A stretch of DNA of 64,000 nucleotides from Riemerella anatipestifer_E (GCF_009932355.1 NZ_LEKU01000009.1:79595-143594), one strand, 5' to 3'. Shown: positions 1-9,277, numbered from the stretch's first letter. Numbers and translations: made by a program. Notes: generated by a model from the letters alone, not told the origin.

Positions 1-1
1 C

Positions 2-148
2 TTACTTTTAGACCTACCAAAACAACCCTCTAAAATTTTATTTGACAAACATATAGAAGTCCCTGTGATACAATATAAAAACTATAATATCTGGGGAGCC
101 ACCTCTATGATTTTGTACGAGTTTAGCCAGTTGTTAAAAAATATGTAA
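2..148 (+). CDS. C-terminal end of a NUDIX hydrolase, CoA pyrophosphatase-like (partial)
   Basis: An open frame enters from the left edge and stops with TAA at 146-148. The last residues contain an IWGATSMIL stretch followed by a helix, which resembles the C-terminus of NUDIX CoA pyrophosphatases. The catalytic NUDIX box lies outside the window, so the family call rests on this short tail only. Confidence 0.5.
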   Translation, partial: LLLDLPKQPSKILFDKHIEVPVIQYKNYNIWGATSMILYEFSQLLKNM

Positions 149-153
149 ATTTG
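146..153 (+). promoter_or_regulatory. Bacteroidetes-type -7 promoter box for plsC
   Basis: TAAATTTG fits the TAnnTTTG -7 consensus of Bacteroidetes sigma factors and lies 23 bases before the ATG of the acyltransferase gene. It overlaps the stop codon of the upstream gene. No convincing -33 TTG was seen. Confidence 0.4.
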
Positions 154-176
154 CACGCTAAACACAGGCGTAACCG

Positions 177-983
177 ATGGCAAAAAAAACAATATTTACC
201 GATTCATTCGGGAATTTATACTTTCTTAAAAGATTTATTATTTTCATTTTAGGGATAATATCTTACAGAAGGTTCAACGGATTTAATAAACTTAAAATAT
301 CAGGTACTGAACATTTGGTAGATTTACCAGAAAGTAATGTTTTGTTTGTATCTAACCACCAAACCTACTTTGCTGATGTTGCAGCTATGTATCACGCTTT
401 TTGTGCCGTAAATAATGGTTATCATAATACGATAAAAAATCCTGTTTACTTACTTAATCCTAAAGTAGATTTCTACTATGTGGCCGCTGAAGAAACGATG
501 AATAAAGGTATCCTTGCCCGAATTTTCAAATTAGCGGGTGCCGTAACGGTAAAAAGAACATGGCGTGCCGAAGGCAAAAATGTTAATCGTATGGTAGATA
601 TGAGTGAGGTAGAAAACATCATTAAAGCTTTGGATAATGGTTGGGTAATCACTTTTCCACAAGGGACTACCTCTGCATTTGCACAGGGAAGAAAAGGAAC
701 TGCCAAATTGGTAAAACAGCAACGTCCTATTGTGATACCTATCAAAATCAATGGATTTAGAAGAGCTTTCGATAAAAAAGGGCTTAAAATTAAAGTAATA
801 GGCGTAGAACCAACTATGGAATTTAAACCTGCTCTTGACATTGATTATAAAAACGAGTCTGCACAAGAGATTTTACAAAAAATAATGGAAGCCATAGAGC
901 AAACTCCAGAGCATAATATTCTCCACGAATATGATGAAGAACTAAAACGAAAACAAGAAGAAAGCCATGGCGAAGGTCATTAA
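177..983 (+). CDS. plsC: 1-acyl-sn-glycerol-3-phosphate acyltransferase
   Basis: A 268-residue PlsC/LPLAT-family protein that would acylate lysophosphatidic acid at the membrane in phospholipid synthesis. The acyltransferase block I is SNHQTYFAD, with His61 and Asp67. That is H-X5-D instead of the textbook H-X4-D, a variant I believe is common in flavobacterial homologues. A later FPQGTTS block matches the FPEGTRS motif. A hydrophobic segment at residues 18-30 may anchor it. The ATG overlaps nothing upstream; its end overlaps the next gene by 17 bases, implying co-translation. Confidence 0.85.
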   Translation: MAKKTIFTDSFGNLYFLKRFIIFILGIISYRRFNGFNKLKISGTEHLVDLPESNVLFVSNHQTYFADVAAMYHAFCAVNNGYHNTIKNPVYLLNPKVDFYYVAAEETMNKGILARIFKLAGAVTVKRTWRAEGKNVNRMVDMSEVENIIKALDNGWVITFPQGTTSAFAQGRKGTAKLVKQQRPIVIPIKINGFRRAFDKKGLKIKVIGVEPTMEFKPALDIDYKNESAQEILQKIMEAIEQTPEHNILHEYDEELKRKQEESHGEGH

Positions 984-1578
984 AATTTACCCTGAAAATC
1001 CTCAGGAAAACCTTATAAAAGAAGTGATAAAAACCTTAGATAATGGGGGACTTATTATCTATCCTTCTGATACGGTTTACGCCTTGGGGTGCGACATCAA
1101 TAATATCAAAGCTATGGAAAAACTAGCTTCTCTAAAGAAAACAAAACTAGAGAAAGCTTATTTTTCTATTATTTGTAACGATTTAAGTCATCTTTCGTCT
1201 TTCACTAAACCTATTGACAATTCTGTTTTTAGATTATTAAAAAGTCATATTCCTGGACCGTTTACCTTTATTCTAGAAGCTAATAAGAATTTACCTCTTT
1301 CTTATAAAGGTCATAAAACCGTTGGTATTAGAGTGCCAGACCACCCTATTCCGCAACTTATTGTAGAAAAATTAGGCCGTCCTATTGCTTCCACTTCTAT
1401 AAAAGACGACGATGAAATTATAGAGTATTCCACAGACCCAGAACTTATCGCTGAAAAGTATGACCACTTAGTGGATATTGTCATTGATTCAGGCTATGGT
1501 GATAATGTGGCTTCTACTATTGTAGATTTAACTTCTGGCGTTGCAGAAATCATTAGACAAGGTAAGGGCGAACTCTAA
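967..1578 (+). CDS. L-threonylcarbamoyladenylate synthase family (TsaC/Sua5/YrdC)
   Basis: This 203-residue YrdC-domain protein probably makes threonylcarbamoyl-AMP from threonine, bicarbonate and ATP for t6A modification of tRNAs. Visible family motifs are PSDTVYALG near residue 34, a lysine-rich KKTKLEKAYF segment, and STSIKDDDE in the binding cleft. It is the short form without the extra Sua5 domain. It overlaps plsC by 17 bases and converges with rarA, sharing the last bases. Confidence 0.85.
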   Translation: MAKVIKIYPENPQENLIKEVIKTLDNGGLIIYPSDTVYALGCDINNIKAMEKLASLKKTKLEKAYFSIICNDLSHLSSFTKPIDNSVFRLLKSHIPGPFTFILEANKNLPLSYKGHKTVGIRVPDHPIPQLIVEKLGRPIASTSIKDDDEIIEYSTDPELIAEKYDHLVDIVIDSGYGDNVASTIVDLTSGVAEIIRQGKGEL

Positions 1579-2852
1579 TATTTTTCGCCCCACTTTTTAG
1601 AAATTTGTTCTTTTATTTTTCTTTCGGTGGCATTATCTCCTGAACGATAAAAAGAAACTCCTGATAATTCTTCAGGAAGGAATTCTTGTGGTACAAAATT
1701 TCCCTCATAAGCGTGAGCGTAACGGTAATCTTTACCATAATCTAGCTCTTTCATCAGTTTTGTGGGAGCGTTTTTTAGGTGTAACGGCACAGGCAAATGA
1801 GTTGTTTTTTTCGCCAACGCCATTGCCTCATTGATGGCTTGATATGCCGAATTACTCTTAGGTGAAGCTGCTAGATAAATTACACATTCACTTAGAATAA
1901 TACGAGATTCTGGATAACCTATAACATTAACCGATTGAAAACAACTATTAGCTATTGTGAGAGCATTAGGATTAGCCAAACCAATATCTTCTGCCGCCAA
2001 TATCAAAAGTCGCCTTGCAATAAATTTAATATCTTCACCTCCTACTAACATTCTTCCCAGCCAATACAAAGCAGCATTAACATCGCTCCCTCTAATAGAT
2101 TTTATAAAAGCTGAAATCACATCATAATGTTGCTCTCCATTTTTATCATAAACGGGAACGGTTTCTTGTAAAACTTTCAAAATAGCCTCATTAGATAACT
2201 GATTTTGTCCAGAGCCTTTATACTGATTAAGCACCCACTCTACCGAATTGATGAGTTTTCTAGCATCACCACCCGAATATTGTATAAACCCCTGATTATC
2301 TTTAATAACAAAATCTGTATCTTCATCTTGATTGAAACGAGCGACCGCAATAGTAGCTAATTCCTCCAATTTTTCGTAGCTCAATGGTTTCAAAATATAA
2401 ACTTGAGAACGAGACAATAATGCCGAAACCACCTCAAAACTAGGATTTTCAGTAGTTGCTCCTATCAAAACTATCCAACCTTTTTCCACAGCGTGAAGCA
2501 AAGAATCCTGTTGTGATTTGTTGAATCTATGGATTTCATCTATAAATAAAATAGGAGGTTTACCAGAGAATAAGTGTTGTTTTTTAGCATCATCTATCAC
2601 TTCTCTTACCTCTTTTACCCCACTAGAAACCGCAGAAAGTTTAAAAAATTTTCGTCCCGATTGCTCCGAAAGAATTTCTGCTAAGGTAGTTTTACCCGTT
2701 CCTGGAGGTCCCCATAAAATCAGAGAATTAAGTCGGTCGGTATCCAACATTTTTCTTATAGTCCCATCTTTACCTGTAAGATGCTCTTGACCAAGCATTT
2801 CATCTAAAGTTTTGGGGCGTAATTTCTCTGCTAAAGGGATATTTGAATTCAA
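1575..2852 (-). CDS. rarA: Replication-associated recombination protein A (AAA+ ATPase, MgsA/WHIP family)
   Basis: A clamp-loader-like AAA+ ATPase of 425 residues acting at stalled replication forks. The Walker A motif GPPGTGKTT is at residues 48-56 and Walker B ILFIDEIH at 101-108, followed by a sensor GATTENPSF. The C-terminal part matches the RarA/MgsA tetramerisation region. Length is normal for the family. It is transcribed towards the tsaC-like gene and overlaps its end by four bases. Confidence 0.93.
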   Translation of the reverse strand: MNSNIPLAEKLRPKTLDEMLGQEHLTGKDGTIRKMLDTDRLNSLILWGPPGTGKTTLAEILSEQSGRKFFKLSAVSSGVKEVREVIDDAKKQHLFSGKPPILFIDEIHRFNKSQQDSLLHAVEKGWIVLIGATTENPSFEVVSALLSRSQVYILKPLSYEKLEELATIAVARFNQDEDTDFVIKDNQGFIQYSGGDARKLINSVEWVLNQYKGSGQNQLSNEAILKVLQETVPVYDKNGEQHYDVISAFIKSIRGSDVNAALYWLGRMLVGGEDIKFIARRLLILAAEDIGLANPNALTIANSCFQSVNVIGYPESRIILSECVIYLAASPKSNSAYQAINEAMALAKKTTHLPVPLHLKNAPTKLMKELDYGKDYRYAHAYEGNFVPQEFLPEELSGVSFYRSGDNATERKIKEQISKKWGEKY

Positions 2853-2916
2853 AGTATGAGGTATTAAAATTATTTAAACTAGAAACAAAATTAAACTAAT
2901 TTTCATTTTTTTAGTC

Positions 2917-2924
2917 TATTTTTG
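2917..2924 (+). promoter_or_regulatory. -7 promoter box upstream of yidD
   Basis: TATTTTTG matches TAnnTTTG and ends 7 bases before the TTG start of yidD, so the transcript would have almost no leader. It lies in the intergenic space divergent to rarA. Confidence 0.45.
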
Positions 2925-2931
2925 CAATGTT

Positions 2932-3186
2932 TTGAAAGTAAATTTTAATAACATATTGATTTTCCCTTTGGTAATTCTCATCAAGTTTTACCAAAATGCC
3001 ATTTCTCCTTGGTTGGGAAATAATTGTCGCTATCAGCCCACCTGTTCACATTATATGCTACAAGCTCTAAGAAAGCACGGACTTCTAAATGGATTCTGGC
3101 TAGGCATAAAAAGAATTGGGCGATGCCACCCGTGGGGAGGAAGTGGCTACGACCCTGTACCAGAAAAGAAACACAAAATAAACTAA
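2932..3186 (+). CDS. yidD: Membrane protein insertion efficiency factor YidD
   Basis: An 84-residue YidD-family protein thought to assist YidC/Sec-dependent membrane protein insertion. The family signature is clear: CRYQPTCSHY, then ALRKHG, and RCHPWGGSGYDPVP near the C-terminus. An N-terminal amphipathic/hydrophobic segment is typical. Translation most likely starts at TTG, because the nearest upstream ATG (2927) is followed at once by a stop. lgt starts 8 bases downstream, suggesting an operon. Confidence 0.88.
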   Translation: MKVNFNNILIFPLVILIKFYQNAISPWLGNNCRYQPTCSHYMLQALRKHGLLNGFWLGIKRIGRCHPWGGSGYDPVPEKKHKIN

Positions 3187-3193
3187 AAGCATA

Positions 3194-4045
3194 ATGACAC
3201 AATTTTTATACACCACATGGGACCCATCTAAAGGAATAGAATTAGGCAATTTTTTCACTATTCACTATTACAGTCTAATGTTTGTTTTAGCATTCGGCTT
3301 AGGCTTTTTAATTATGAAAAAGTTTTTCAAAATAGACGGTGTAGATGAAAAATATTTAGAACCTCTATTCACATGGACTTTAGTCGGTACTATCTTTGGG
3401 GCGAGGTTAGGGCATGTTATTTTTTATCAGCCCGAACTTTTTAAGGAAGATTTTTGGTCAGTTTTTCTACCCATTCGTACGCAACCTAGCTTTGCCTTTA
3501 CAGGTTTTTCTGGACTTGCAAGCCACGGAGCTGCCATTGCACTTATACTTACCACGCTCTATTACAGTTTAAAAATCATCAAAAAAAATCCGTTTTGGGT
3601 ATATGATAGACTAGGTATTGTAATTGCCTTAGCGGGGGTTTTTATTAGGATAGGAAATTTTTTCAATTCAGAAATTATCGGAAAACCAGCCCCAGAGGGT
3701 TCTCCTTTTGCCGTATTATTCCCTCAACAAAGTATGGAATACGGTGCGATAGTCCCTAGATACCCTACACAATTATTCGAGTCTTTCGGCTACCTATGTC
3801 TATTTATTTTACTCATTTTCTTATACTTTAAAACCCAAAAGAAATATCAGCAAGGGTGGTTATTCGGTTTATTTTTGGCTCTCTTGTGGGCAATAAGATT
3901 TACTGTAGAATTTTGGAAAGAACCACAAGGCGATGAGTTTATCCAATTTGCAGGACTTAACACAGGGCAAGTTTTATCTATCCCATTTATGATAGCTGGA
4001 ATAGCCATTATGTTTATATCAAAACGATTTAAAATCAATAAATAA
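3194..4045 (+). CDS. lgt: Prolipoprotein diacylglyceryl transferase
   Basis: A 283-residue inner-membrane enzyme that transfers diacylglycerol from phosphatidylglycerol to the lipobox cysteine of prolipoproteins. Several transmembrane helices are evident. Family motifs visible are GARLGHVIFYQ, the SGLASHGA segment, and RIGNFFNSEIIGKP, the conserved R-x-G-N-x-x-N signature. It probably serves the lipoproteins encoded further right in this window. It follows yidD closely. Confidence 0.95.
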   Translation: MTQFLYTTWDPSKGIELGNFFTIHYYSLMFVLAFGLGFLIMKKFFKIDGVDEKYLEPLFTWTLVGTIFGARLGHVIFYQPELFKEDFWSVFLPIRTQPSFAFTGFSGLASHGAAIALILTTLYYSLKIIKKNPFWVYDRLGIVIALAGVFIRIGNFFNSEIIGKPAPEGSPFAVLFPQQSMEYGAIVPRYPTQLFESFGYLCLFILLIFLYFKTQKKYQQGWLFGLFLALLWAIRFTVEFWKEPQGDEFIQFAGLNTGQVLSIPFMIAGIAIMFISKRFKINK

Positions 4046-4180
4046 CATCAGTTTTAGGTTATATCTATTTAAATATTCTTTTAATTTTAAAAGAAATACT
4101 ACTTTCGATATTCATAAAAAATAAAATCAGGGTAGTTTTAAGGTCTTATTAAAGCCTGTTTTAATTTAACGGAATTTCGT

Positions 4181-4188
4181 TATTTTTG
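4181..4188 (+). promoter_or_regulatory. -7 promoter box upstream of prfB
   Basis: TATTTTTG fits the TAnnTTTG consensus. Its last base is the first base of the GTG at 4188, so transcription would start downstream of that codon. This argues for the GTG at 4206 as the true prfB start. Confidence 0.5.
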
Positions 4189-4205
4189 TGGAAATTTTCG
4201 TAAAA

Positions 4206-5318
4206 GTGGTTACATTAGATCAAGTAAAAAACATCAATCAAAGAGTATCAGACCTTCACAAATATCTTCAAATCGATAAAAAAAAGTTAGAAATTACAAA
4301 TGATGACGAAAAAACTGCCGCTCCAGAATTTTGGGATAATCCAAAGGAAGCAGAAGTTTTTTTGAAACAACTTAGGTCTAAAAAAAAATGGGTGGAAGAT
4401 TACGAAGAAATCCATACAGGCTTGGAAGATTTACAAGTTTTACTTGAGTTCGCTAAAGAAGACTCCGACAGTGCACAAGAGTTAGAAACCGCCTACCCTA
4501 CTCTACTAGAAAAAGTAGAAAACTTAGAGTTTAAAAACATGCTTTCCAACGAAGGCGATGAACTTTCTGCCGTACTCCAAATTACTGCTGGGGCTGGTGG
4601 TACAGAATCTTGCGATTGGGCGAGTATGCTAATGAGAATGTATCTAATGTGGGCAGATAAAAACGGATATAAAGTAAAGGAACTCAATTTCCAAGAAGGT
4701 GACGTGGCTGGTGTGAAAACCGTAACATTAGAAATAGAAGGAGAATATGCCTTTGGATATCTTAAAGGGGAAAATGGAGTGCATCGTTTGGTGAGAATTT
4801 CTCCATTTGATAGTAATGCTAAAAGACACACTAGCTTTGCATCGGTTTACGTTTATCCACTAGTAGACGATTCAATAGAAGTCAACATCAACCCTGCCGA
4901 TATTAGTTTTGAAACCATGCGAGCTTCTGGTGCAGGTGGACAAAATGTAAACAAAGTAGAAACTGCTGTACGACTAAGACACGCTCCAACAGGAATCATT
5001 ATAGAAAACTCCGAAAGTAGGTCTCAACTACAAAACAAAGAAAAGGCTTTACAACTCCTCAAATCTAGGCTTTACGAGATAGAGCTTGAAGAGCGAATGA
5101 AAGCTAGAAACGAAATAGAAGCCAATAAAATGAAAATAGAATGGGGCAGCCAAATCAGAAACTATGTGATGCACCCTTATAAATTGGTAAAAGATGTAAG
5201 GTCAGGACACGAAACTTCTGATGTAGACGCTGTAATGAATGGAGAAATCACACCTTTTATAAAAGCCTACCTTATGGCAGACGGCACAGCCACTACAGAT
5301 AACGATTTAGAATTATAA
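4206..5318 (+). CDS. prfB: Peptide chain release factor 2
   Basis: RF2 recognises UGA and UAA stop codons. The anticodon-like tripeptide SPF appears in VRISPFDSN and the peptidyl-hydrolysis GGQ loop in GAGGQNVNK, both in the expected order. The frame is open from a GTG at 4188, but that codon overlaps the promoter box, so I prefer the in-frame GTG at 4206 (370 residues). There is no internal UGA, so the autoregulatory +1 frameshift of many bacterial prfB genes is absent. Confidence 0.93.
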   Translation: MVTLDQVKNINQRVSDLHKYLQIDKKKLEITNDDEKTAAPEFWDNPKEAEVFLKQLRSKKKWVEDYEEIHTGLEDLQVLLEFAKEDSDSAQELETAYPTLLEKVENLEFKNMLSNEGDELSAVLQITAGAGGTESCDWASMLMRMYLMWADKNGYKVKELNFQEGDVAGVKTVTLEIEGEYAFGYLKGENGVHRLVRISPFDSNAKRHTSFASVYVYPLVDDSIEVNINPADISFETMRASGAGGQNVNKVETAVRLRHAPTGIIIENSESRSQLQNKEKALQLLKSRLYEIELEERMKARNEIEANKMKIEWGSQIRNYVMHPYKLVKDVRSGHETSDVDAVMNGEITPFIKAYLMADGTATTDNDLEL

Positions 5319-5366
5319 AATTTGTTAAATCTCTTTATAGATAGGACTAAAAAGAATTTAATTAAG

Positions 5367-5374
5367 TATTTTTG
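5367..5374 (+). promoter_or_regulatory. -7 promoter box upstream of the dedA-like gene
   Basis: TATTTTTG matches TAnnTTTG and lies 21 bases before the ATG at 5396. Confidence 0.5.
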
Positions 5375-5395
5375 TGCATCAAGTAAAAAATAAAT

Positions 5396-6073
5396 ATGGA
5401 TCATTTTGAAAGTTGGAAAGACCTCCTAAATCCTGAATTTTATATCAAAATGGGAGGATTTTGGTTAGTGTTATTTATCATATTTGCAGAAACAGGACTT
5501 TTTGTAGGGTTTTTCTTACCAGGAGATAGTTTACTTTTCATCTCCGGCATTTATGCCGTTCCTATGATTACGGAAACTTTTGGTATCATTGAAAGTGATT
5601 TCTTAAGCACCGTTATATTAGCTAGTGCCATTGCCATTGCTGCTATTTTAGGAAACATGGTAGGCTATTGGTTTGGTAAAAAAAGTGGACCTGCTTTATA
5701 TGAAAGACCAGATTCTTTCCTTTTCAAGAAAAAATATCTTTTTAAAGCTCACGATTTCTATGAGGAACACGGCAGAATAGCCATTATAGCGGCTAGATTT
5801 TTACCCATCGTGAGAACCTTTGCACCTATTGTAGCTGGTATCGTGGGAATGGAAAAAGGCAAATTTATGCTTTACAACGTCATTGGAGCTATTGCGTGGT
5901 CATTTTCACTTATTTTTGCAGGGCACTATTTGGATAAACTATTTTTGGAGCAGTTTGGCATCGATTTAAAAAGACATTTGGAAATAATAATACTGTTTAT
6001 TGTAGTCATTACAACAGCACCTGTAATTATTAAAATGTTTTTCGGAAAAGATAAGAAGCAAGACAGTATCTAA
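5396..6073 (+). CDS. DedA/VTT-family membrane protein
   Basis: A 225-residue polytopic membrane protein of the DedA (SNARE-associated, VTT) family, linked to lipid carrier scrambling and envelope homeostasis. The family features seen are an early E-T-G-L-F-V-G-F-F-L-P-G-D-S segment in the first re-entrant helix region and a later RFLPIVRTFAPIVAG motif. Four to five hydrophobic segments are present. It has its own promoter and ends 15 bases before dnaG. Confidence 0.88.
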   Translation: MDHFESWKDLLNPEFYIKMGGFWLVLFIIFAETGLFVGFFLPGDSLLFISGIYAVPMITETFGIIESDFLSTVILASAIAIAAILGNMVGYWFGKKSGPALYERPDSFLFKKKYLFKAHDFYEEHGRIAIIAARFLPIVRTFAPIVAGIVGMEKGKFMLYNVIGAIAWSFSLIFAGHYLDKLFLEQFGIDLKRHLEIIILFIVVITTAPVIIKMFFGKDKKQDSI

Positions 6074-6088
6074 TTTTATCATAAAAAT

Positions 6089-8011
6089 TTGATAACTAAA
6101 GAGACGATAGACAAAATTTTTTCCGCCATACGAGTGGAAGAAATTGTAGGTGAGTATGTTCAACTCAAAAGAGCTGGGTCTAATTATAAAGGACTAAGCC
6201 CCTTTGTAGATGAAAAAACACCTAGTTTTATTGTGTCTCCTTCCAAGCAAATTTGGAAGGATTTTTCCTCTGGAAAAGGAGGTACTGCTATTTCTTTTTT
6301 AATGGAGATAGAGAATTTCAGCTATCCCGAAGCCCTCAGATTTGCCGCAAAAAAATACGGTATTGAAATTGAAGAGCACCAAAGAGAGCTTACCGAAGAA
6401 GAAAAAACAGCCCAAACCGAAAAAGATTTACTCTATAAAATACACGAAGTAGCCAATCATTATTATCAAAAACAAATTTGGGAAACCGAAGAAGGTAAAA
6501 GCATTGGTTTATCTTATTTCAAAGAAAGAGAGTTACGAGAGGATATTATAAAAAAATTCCAGCTAGGCTACTCTCCTATTCAAAAAAATGCCTTCACAGA
6601 ATATGCTATTTCTAAAGGCTACACCAAAGAGATTTTAGAAAAATCAGGATTATCCATCTTTACAGATTATGCTCCTGATGGCGTAGACCGTTTTAGAGAA
6701 AGGGTTATATTTCCTATCCATAGTTTTTCTGGAAGAGTATTGGGGTTTGGAGCTAGAATTTTAAAATCTAATGTTAAAACTGCCAAGTATCTCAATTCTC
6801 CTGAAACAGAAATTTATCATAAATCTAATGTTCTCTATGGGCTTAACCAAAGTAAACAAGCCATTTCTAAACAGAATTTATGTTTACTAGTAGAGGGCTA
6901 TATGGATGTGGTAGCACTGCATCAAGCAGGGATAGAGCATGTAGTAGCGAGTTCTGGGACAGCACTTACCACAGAGCAAATTAAACTCATTAAAAGACTT
7001 ACAGAAAATGTAACCATACTCTTTGATGGAGATGCTGCAGGGATTAAAGCCAGCTTTAGAAGTATAGATATGCTCCTTTCCGAAGGAATGAATATCAGAG
7101 TATTGCTTTTCCCTGATGGGGACGACCCTGATTCATTCTCTAGGAAACACCCTAAAGAATTTGTAGAAGATTTTATACAAAACAACGCCCAAGATTTCAT
7201 CAATTTTAAAGCTGAAATTCTACTCAAAGATGTAGAACACGACCCTATAAAAAAATCCGAAGCTATTAGAGATATTGTAAAATCGGTGGCATTTGTCGGG
7301 AATGTTTTAAAGCAGGAGATTTACCTTAAAGAAATTTCTAACAAGTTTGGGCTTTCGGAACAGAGTTTATTTAACGAGCTAGGCATACAACAACAGGTTA
7401 AAGAACAGCAACATTTAACACCTAAAAAAGCTACACCTCAGCCACAACCTAAGCTGGAGGTTATTACTTCGGACTTTACTAAAGCCAACACCGCCCTACT
7501 CTACTTGGAAGAGCAAATGGTAGAACTGATGTTAAAGTATGGAAATTATATTATTGAAATGAAAGATGCCGAAGATAAAGTTTACCAAACTACCGTTATT
7601 GAAGAAGTAATATGCCGAATGGAAGAGGATAATTGTGAAATACAATCTGAAACCAACAAGAAAATCATCAACGAAATAAAACAAGGTATCCAAACCAATG
7701 AACTGAGGTCAGAGCGTTTTTTCATTACTTTAATGGATGAAGAAATTACCAATAAAGTAGCCAATGCTTTAGTAGAGCCTTATCAGCTAAGTGATTGGAA
7801 AAAACATAACATTTACCTTCTACCAAAAGAAAAATCTATCAATAAATTGGTTGCTGATACCATCTATCGCTATAAGCGAGAGTATATTATGAAAATGATA
7901 GAGGATTTGAAAAATACCGAAGCTGAAGATAAAACAGAGATTTATCAAAAAATAATCAAACTAACGATGCTAAAAAACACTATAGACCAAAAATTGTTTC
8001 GTGTTTTATGA
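6089..8011 (+). CDS. dnaG: DNA primase, zinc-ligand-free form
   Basis: DnaG makes RNA primers for replication. The N-terminal CHC2 fold is recognisable (GLSPFVDEKTPSF, KDFSSGKGG), but all four zinc ligands are replaced: Ser37, Val40, Asp58 and Ser61 stand where C, H, C, C are expected. The TOPRIM core is intact, with VEGYMDVVALH near 268 and LFDGDAAG near 313. The C-terminal helicase-binding region is divergent. The start is a TTG. I recall the same ligand loss in other Flavobacteriia, so this is likely a lineage trait. Confidence 0.93.
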   Translation: MITKETIDKIFSAIRVEEIVGEYVQLKRAGSNYKGLSPFVDEKTPSFIVSPSKQIWKDFSSGKGGTAISFLMEIENFSYPEALRFAAKKYGIEIEEHQRELTEEEKTAQTEKDLLYKIHEVANHYYQKQIWETEEGKSIGLSYFKERELREDIIKKFQLGYSPIQKNAFTEYAISKGYTKEILEKSGLSIFTDYAPDGVDRFRERVIFPIHSFSGRVLGFGARILKSNVKTAKYLNSPETEIYHKSNVLYGLNQSKQAISKQNLCLLVEGYMDVVALHQAGIEHVVASSGTALTTEQIKLIKRLTENVTILFDGDAAGIKASFRSIDMLLSEGMNIRVLLFPDGDDPDSFSRKHPKEFVEDFIQNNAQDFINFKAEILLKDVEHDPIKKSEAIRDIVKSVAFVGNVLKQEIYLKEISNKFGLSEQSLFNELGIQQQVKEQQHLTPKKATPQPQPKLEVITSDFTKANTALLYLEEQMVELMLKYGNYIIEMKDAEDKVYQTTVIEEVICRMEEDNCEIQSETNKKIINEIKQGIQTNELRSERFFITLMDEEITNKVANALVEPYQLSDWKKHNIYLLPKEKSINKLVADTIYRYKREYIMKMIEDLKNTEAEDKTEIYQKIIKLTMLKNTIDQKLFRVL

Positions 8012-8091
8012 CAGAATGACTATTTTTACCACTTAAAAAAACTTCGGGTACAGTATTGGTATTTGAACTTGAAAATAAAATATAACACAAT

Positions 8092-8766
8092 ATGGATATT
8101 AAAAAGGAATTTAGAGATTTTTCGGTAAAGCACCTAGGAAATAATGGACTAGCTACCGACCAATATATGGGGACTTTTAACCCAACCAACCTTACACCAT
8201 ACATTATGGAGGAACGCCGTATGAATGTAGCACAAATGGACGTTTTTTCTAGATTGATGATGGATAGAATCATCTTTTTAGGTACTGGCATAGACGACCA
8301 AGTGGCAAATATTGTAACGGCTCAGCTTTTATTTTTAGAAAGTGCAGACCCTACTAAAGATATTCAAATTTACATTAACTCTCCTGGCGGAAGCGTATAT
8401 GCAGGGCTAGGAATTTATGATACGATGCAAATCATTAAGCCTGATGTAGCTACTATCTGTACGGGTATGGCTGCTTCTATGGGAGCCGTGCTTCTTGTAG
8501 CGGGTGAAAAGGGTAAACGCTCTGCTCTTAAACATTCTAGAGTGATGATACACCAGCCTAGTGGCGGAGCTCAAGGTGTGGCTAGCGATATGGAAATCAA
8601 CCTTAGAGAAATGCTTAAGCTGAAAAAAGAGCTTTATGATATTATCTCTGAACATTCTGGACAATCTTATGAATGGGTTGAAAAATCTTCTGATAGAGAT
8701 TACTGGATGACCTCTGAAGAAGCTAAAGAATTCGGAATGATAGACGAAGTTCTAGCTAGAAAATAA
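8092..8766 (+). CDS. clpP: ATP-dependent Clp protease proteolytic subunit
   Basis: ClpP is the tetradecameric serine protease core that works with ClpX/ClpA. The 224-residue sequence has the triad at Ser129 (GMAASMGA), His154 (MIHQPSGG) and Asp203. About 30 extra residues precede the usual N-terminus and could be a propeptide. It starts 81 bases after dnaG and is followed by a strong terminator. Confidence 0.97.
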   Translation: MDIKKEFRDFSVKHLGNNGLATDQYMGTFNPTNLTPYIMEERRMNVAQMDVFSRLMMDRIIFLGTGIDDQVANIVTAQLLFLESADPTKDIQIYINSPGGSVYAGLGIYDTMQIIKPDVATICTGMAASMGAVLLVAGEKGKRSALKHSRVMIHQPSGGAQGVASDMEINLREMLKLKKELYDIISEHSGQSYEWVEKSSDRDYWMTSEEAKEFGMIDEVLARK

Positions 8767-8783
8767 ATAAAATGATAAAACAT

Positions 8784-8812
8784 AAAACCCTAGAAATTCT
8801 AGGGTTTTTTCT
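8784..8812 (+). terminator. Rho-independent terminator of clpP
   Basis: An 11-bp perfect stem AAAACCCTAGA / TCTAGGGTTTT with a 3-base loop is followed by a T run. It lies 18 bases after the clpP stop and can also serve the convergent interrupted gene. Confidence 0.85.
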
Positions 8813-8834
8813 TTCTTACTCAGTGGCTATACTT

Positions 8835-9083
8835 TTAGTTTAATTTCTGTATACTATTATTTCGCCACATTTTTAAAGCAAAGTCTTTGATTTCTTTTGA
8901 GGCTTTTGATAAGTTTTCGTCGAATTGATACTCGCCTTCCTCAAGCTTGTCTTCACCAGCCATTAGAGTAGCGTGTCCCCTTAAAGCATATTTCTGTTTG
9001 TCTTCATACATAATAATTTTCATCACATCTGGACTAATATCCGAAGTACACAACATGGAATACATCGTCCAAATTTCGGCGAT
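8835..9083 (-). pseudogene. 3' part of a host lipoprotein gene split by the prophage
   Basis: The minus-strand frame ending at 8835 carries the C-terminal half of a small lipoprotein. Upstream of the apparent Met it continues through AEIWTMYSM up to base 9080, where prophage DNA begins. Joined to 43762-44221 with one CGAT copy it gives a single 234-codon gene with no frame change; the seam reads DLNHNGI + AEIWTMY, typical of FG-GAP/VCBS-like calcium-loop proteins. Function unknown; the fragment alone is probably not translated. Confidence 0.88.
9080..9083. repeat. Left copy of the 4-bp target-site duplication (CGAT)
   Basis: CGAT here and at 43762-43765 flank the prophage. Both are needed to account for the split host reading frame. 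The base beyond them differs between the two sides, so the duplication is 4 bp as seen, or 5 bp with one later change. Confidence 0.8.
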
Positions 9084-9206
9084 TATAGGGCATAAATAGA
9101 AATATACAAATAACTATAAATAAAAAAAGCCCGAAAAAAGACGATGAATAAAGGCTTTACGGAGAAAAAAGCCTAAAAAATAAAAATAAACGAAATGTAC
9201 AGAAAC

Positions 9207-9277
9207 TACCATTTACTACCATTTTATTACCATTGGCATAGGCTTTAATTTCTCTTTTAAGGGCAATAACTACCATT
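9207..9277. repeat. Phased TACCATT repeats near the left end
   Basis: TACCATT occurs at 9207, 9217, 9228 and again at 9271. The first three copies are spaced 10 and 11 bases apart, one helical turn, as expected for a protein binding cooperatively on one face of the DNA. The binding protein is unknown. Confidence 0.5.

Noticed and set aside
476..866. Minus-strand ORFs inside plsC
   Set aside because: They are antisense shadows with no family features, while the plus strand encodes a clear acyltransferase.
4188..4290. Programmed +1 frameshift in prfB
   Set aside because: No in-frame UGA is present in the first 40 codons; the frame is continuous.
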